From contig OZ020487.1 of NCBI GenBank assembly GCA_963971405.1, positions 42,257,039-42,321,038 of the forward strand: a DNA stretch of 64,000 bases, read 5' to 3'. This document shows positions 62,301 through 64,000 of the stretch, piece by piece. The stretch is from Psococerastis gibbosa. Lineage: Eukaryota; Arthropoda; Insecta; Psocodea; Psocidae. The position numbers and the translations under genes are program-made. Under the pieces are notes generated by a model, which saw only the letters and a program-made list of their open reading frames with translations, searched no databases and was not told the DNA's origin. Every line of letters starts with the position of its first letter. Position 1 is the stretch's first letter.

Positions 62301-62312
62301 AGATATACTCGC
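53361..62312 (-). CDS. AKAP17A/XE7-like splicing factor, 5'-partial, 7 exons in window (~872 aa)
   Basis: Exons: 62312-62148, 60582-60434, 59440-58878, 58009-57877, 56841-56708, 56210-55970, 54594-53361 (TGA). All join in phase. The first encodes the end of the RRM-like region (FDAYIQYRDYICFVKAMDSL, RGMKMVFKDG, AAIKV), then DKTKHLSDMSVRRR. Both match human AKAP17A. Exon 59440-58878 is a long Lys/Glu/Arg coiled coil containing IAIEERKLLMAQRKLESIRL, again collinear with AKAP17A. Exons 58009-57877 and 56210-55970 are rich in Gly, Tyr, Arg and Trp. The last exon is a classic RS domain (dozens of RS/SR dipeptides) with a Lys-rich tail. AKAP17A is a nuclear, spliceosome-associated protein that binds PKA regulatory subunits. 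Roughly 200 N-terminal residues are missing from the window. Confidence 0.88.
54990..55215 (-). repeat. tRNA-derived SINE, family A (copy 3)
   Basis: Same body and AAATAAATAAATA tail; the B box is mutated (GTTAGCACGAGTCCCAC). Lies in the last intron of the AKAP17A-like gene. Confidence 0.75.
57340..57480 (-). pseudogene. Reverse-transcriptase C-terminal fragment
   Basis: The minus strand reads CMRFMYNVKLRDHITTPGLR then LKLGERSFRSLLLLHKILNS, a pattern typical of the end of non-LTR RT domains. Lies in an AKAP17A-like intron. Confidence 0.65.
58060..58380. mobile_element. MITE related to 40238-40605 (copy 3)
   Basis: GGCGATTTGGGATTATTATATTACCGGGGTC at the left; the interior (AATTAAACATTAATTAAAATTCTTATTA; CAATGCAACCATTCTCTTGTA) matches 40238-40605 in reverse. 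Confidence 0.65.
59835..60060 (-). repeat. tRNA-derived SINE, family A (best copy)
   Basis: On the minus strand: CATGTAGAGTAGTGGTACGG (A box), GGTTGTTGGTTCGAGTCC (B box), then the CATGCTTCGGAGGGCATGTA body and an ATTTATTTATTTATT tail. This is a tRNA-type Pol III promoter with a short-repeat tail. Confidence 0.85.
60228..60400 (-). repeat. SINE-like repeat, family B (copy 3)
   Basis: CCGATTGACCTCTTCAGTCG, GAGTTACGACACGTCTCC and GCATGGCGTGTAGAGACTCG match copies 1 and 2. It ends about 35 bp before the donor side of an AKAP17A-like exon. Confidence 0.7.
61110..61330 (+). pseudogene. Non-LTR retrotransposon 3' end (second copy of the 20430 element)
   Basis: CTGCCTACATCGACCAGGTC, AATCTGATTGACTTGACG and AACAAGTTTAAGCTG match the end of 20430-20834 in the opposite orientation. 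Confidence 0.75.
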
Positions 62313-62384
62313 CTTAAAACAGACCAAATTTTAAATAGCTTAAGTACGAACATGCATGAACATAATACGATGGCCCAGTGCAGT

Positions 62385-62700
62385 CCAGTTGGAAGCCTCT
62401 GAGATGGGGTGTTATAGAAGAATACTAAAAAATATCATGGAGAACTCAAAAAGTAAGCGAAGAGGTACTCCAACAGGAATGTCTGTTACCAGCATATCCG
62501 TGTGAAGAATCAATTGAATCTGATCTAATCAGATTCCTTAACACCATTGACGGCACCAATGTTAGAGGCCGACCAAGGAAGGCATACACGGAAGACCTCG
62601 AGCGATATATGAAGGAACTACTTGGAACTCAAGGGACAGACGTAGAGCAGAGACAAATGAAGAAAATGCAAATATTTGAAGCAAAATAATCGAAACTACA
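62385..62700 (+). pseudogene. Non-LTR retrotransposon 3' fragment
   Basis: QLEASEMGCYRRILKNIMEN and later NVRGRPRKAYTEDLERYMKE, in one or two frames, match the tail of EAFEMWCYRRMLK-type non-LTR polyproteins. Confidence 0.75.
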
Positions 62701-62704
62701 GCAG

Positions 62705-62890
62705 AAATCATGGTGGAGGACATGTAGAGTGGTGGAGCACATTCTGGCATTCACTTGAAAGGTTATGGATTAGAGTCCCACACTTGCTAAATTTTCGGAG
62801 GGCGTGTAAAGCAGGCGGTATGAGGGAAGGCTTTATAGCCCTAACTTCGCTAGGCTGGCTTGGTAATGGAAAAAAAGTCATTATTTATTT
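62705..62890 (+). repeat. tRNA-derived SINE, family A (plus orientation)
   Basis: GGACATGTAGAGTGGTGGAGC (A box), GGTTATGGATTAGAGTCCCAC (mutated B box), GGAGGGCGTGTAAAGCAGGCGG and the CATTATTTATTTAT tail. It directly follows the retrotransposon fragment. Confidence 0.75.
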
Positions 62891-63514
62891 ATAGAAGAGT
62901 CTAGTTGGTAATGAACTAGGCTATAAACAGAAAGGCCCAGGTTCGATGCTCGACAGGAAAGGAAAATTGTTCCAAAAACATAAAATTCTAGGCCCACAAA
63001 CACAAATAGTCAAATGGATAGCCTACCTTACCATCATAGGGCAGGGGAAAATCGCGACTGCCGAACATGGTGCTGACAACACCCCAAATAGAGCAGTGGT
63101 CAAAACCCACTACCAGTCCTCAGGCCTGAAACCTCAATCGGTTGTAGTGCCACGATGCTGCTTTCCTTTGACGCAAATCTTTAACTTTATTTTCATAAGT
63201 TAGACTGACAGTTAGCGCTCAATGAGAAAAGGAAAAGTACCATAAGGTGTTTTGCAGGAATTAGCTGAGTCATCTCTGTGCTATACAAACGCATAAGAAT
63301 AACTTATCCGGGAATTATTTAAACCATTTAAATGCGGCAATAAAGCTAACCCAGACGGAATATTTTGGATTTGTTATGTTGGTACCACTATAGTCCAGTT
63401 CCGCCTATACCAGCGGGCCTAAAACGGCGATCATTTATTATCTTAACTTGGGACTAAAAATGTTAACAAGATTATTTTACAATGGAAAGCGATAATTTTA
63501 TCTTTTTCTTTGTT

Positions 63515-63845
63515 TTCCAACGCCTGCTTCCAGCATTTCTGCTTGACGCAACCCTGTCAGTCTGGCGGGGGGAGTGAGTTTGTTTATTAACTTGAGGCAC
63601 CCTAAGGGCAGACGCGTTCTCTTCGGGGAGAAGGGGAGTTGACTGACAGGGTGGACCTCCTGATTACAGTGGATTCCGAACCACTTGGGGAACATAGTAA
63701 AGTCACACGATTAATTCGGAGGTGACCAGGATTCTACACACACTTAGACTGACTGGTATAGTCTCAGCACGTTATCATGTCCCACCATGCTCCCCTGCCA
63801 ACGCTGTGGACACTACCAAGCTTGCCGCATTTTAGCTTATTACCA
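63515..63845. repeat. Interspersed repeat family C (copy 6, inverted)
   Basis: CAACCCTGTCAGTCTGGCGG, CTGTTTATTAACTTGAGGCA-like sequence, GGATTCCGAACCACTTGGGG and CCTGCCAACGCTGTGGACAC are the reverse of copies 2, 4 and 5. Confidence 0.8.
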
Positions 63846-64000
63846 GATAACTTATTCTTTCATCCCGTGTTACACCTGCTTACCCGGAAGAAAAGAGGCC
63901 CTTCCCTCCACTTGAGGGTGGTGAAGCCTTTCTTCGGGCAGTGATAATAATGAAATAACACCGCAAATGTACACTACACCGAAAAAACACTTGACACCGA

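Overview
The window is animal nuclear DNA, most likely from an insect or another arthropod. The coding exons are short and separated by GT-AG introns full of repeats. One gene belongs to the arthropod gustatory-receptor family, and RpL36, fructose-1,6-bisphosphatase and an AKAP17A/XE7-like splicing protein are clear animal orthologues. The species cannot be read from the sequence. Every exon boundary given here was placed by reading splice sites and checking that the phase carries through.

Layout. 52-36195 (+) holds 23 consecutive in-frame exons, about 1,689 codons, of a fatty-acid-synthase-like protein. Its 5' exons lie off the left edge. Nested antisense in its 4.6-kb intron 15 (22792-25846, -) is a complete four-exon gustatory receptor of 375 aa. 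38597-45278 (+) is a complete five-exon fructose-1,6-bisphosphatase of 339 aa. 50879-49521 (-) is RpL36. 62312-53361 (-) is the 3' two-thirds or more of an AKAP17A-like gene, with the end of its RRM-like region, a long charged coiled coil, a Gly/Tyr/Arg-rich part and an RS domain. Its 5' exons are off the right edge or not recognised.

Most notable observation. The FAS-like gene keeps the collinear fold order KS-MAT-DH-ER-KR-TE and an open frame through all 23 exons, yet nearly every catalytic or cofactor motif is changed. The KS nucleophile Cys is Trp and the first KS His is Tyr. The DH His is Tyr. The ER and KR glycine-rich NADPH loops are gone. The TE Ser is Gly and the TE His is Lys. The ACP and the central pseudo-methyltransferase/pseudo-KR region appear to be absent. 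Only the malonyl/acetyl-transferase (MAT) site, GHSVGE with its Arg and His, looks intact. This reads as a conserved FAS pseudoenzyme (a possible acyl-CoA-binding scaffold) rather than a decaying pseudogene.

The rest is dominated by mobile DNA. It includes palindromic MITEs with TTA flanks, hAT-like short elements with poly-G/poly-C shoulders and 8-bp target duplications, and a 2.5-kb foldback that nearly fills one FAS intron. There are also tRNA-derived SINEs, a Penelope-like element with inverted terminal repeats, and many 3' fragments of non-LTR retrotransposons. The four non-repeat loci show no obvious pathway link beyond central metabolism (FAS-like, FBPase) and RNA/protein housekeeping (RpL36, AKAP17A).
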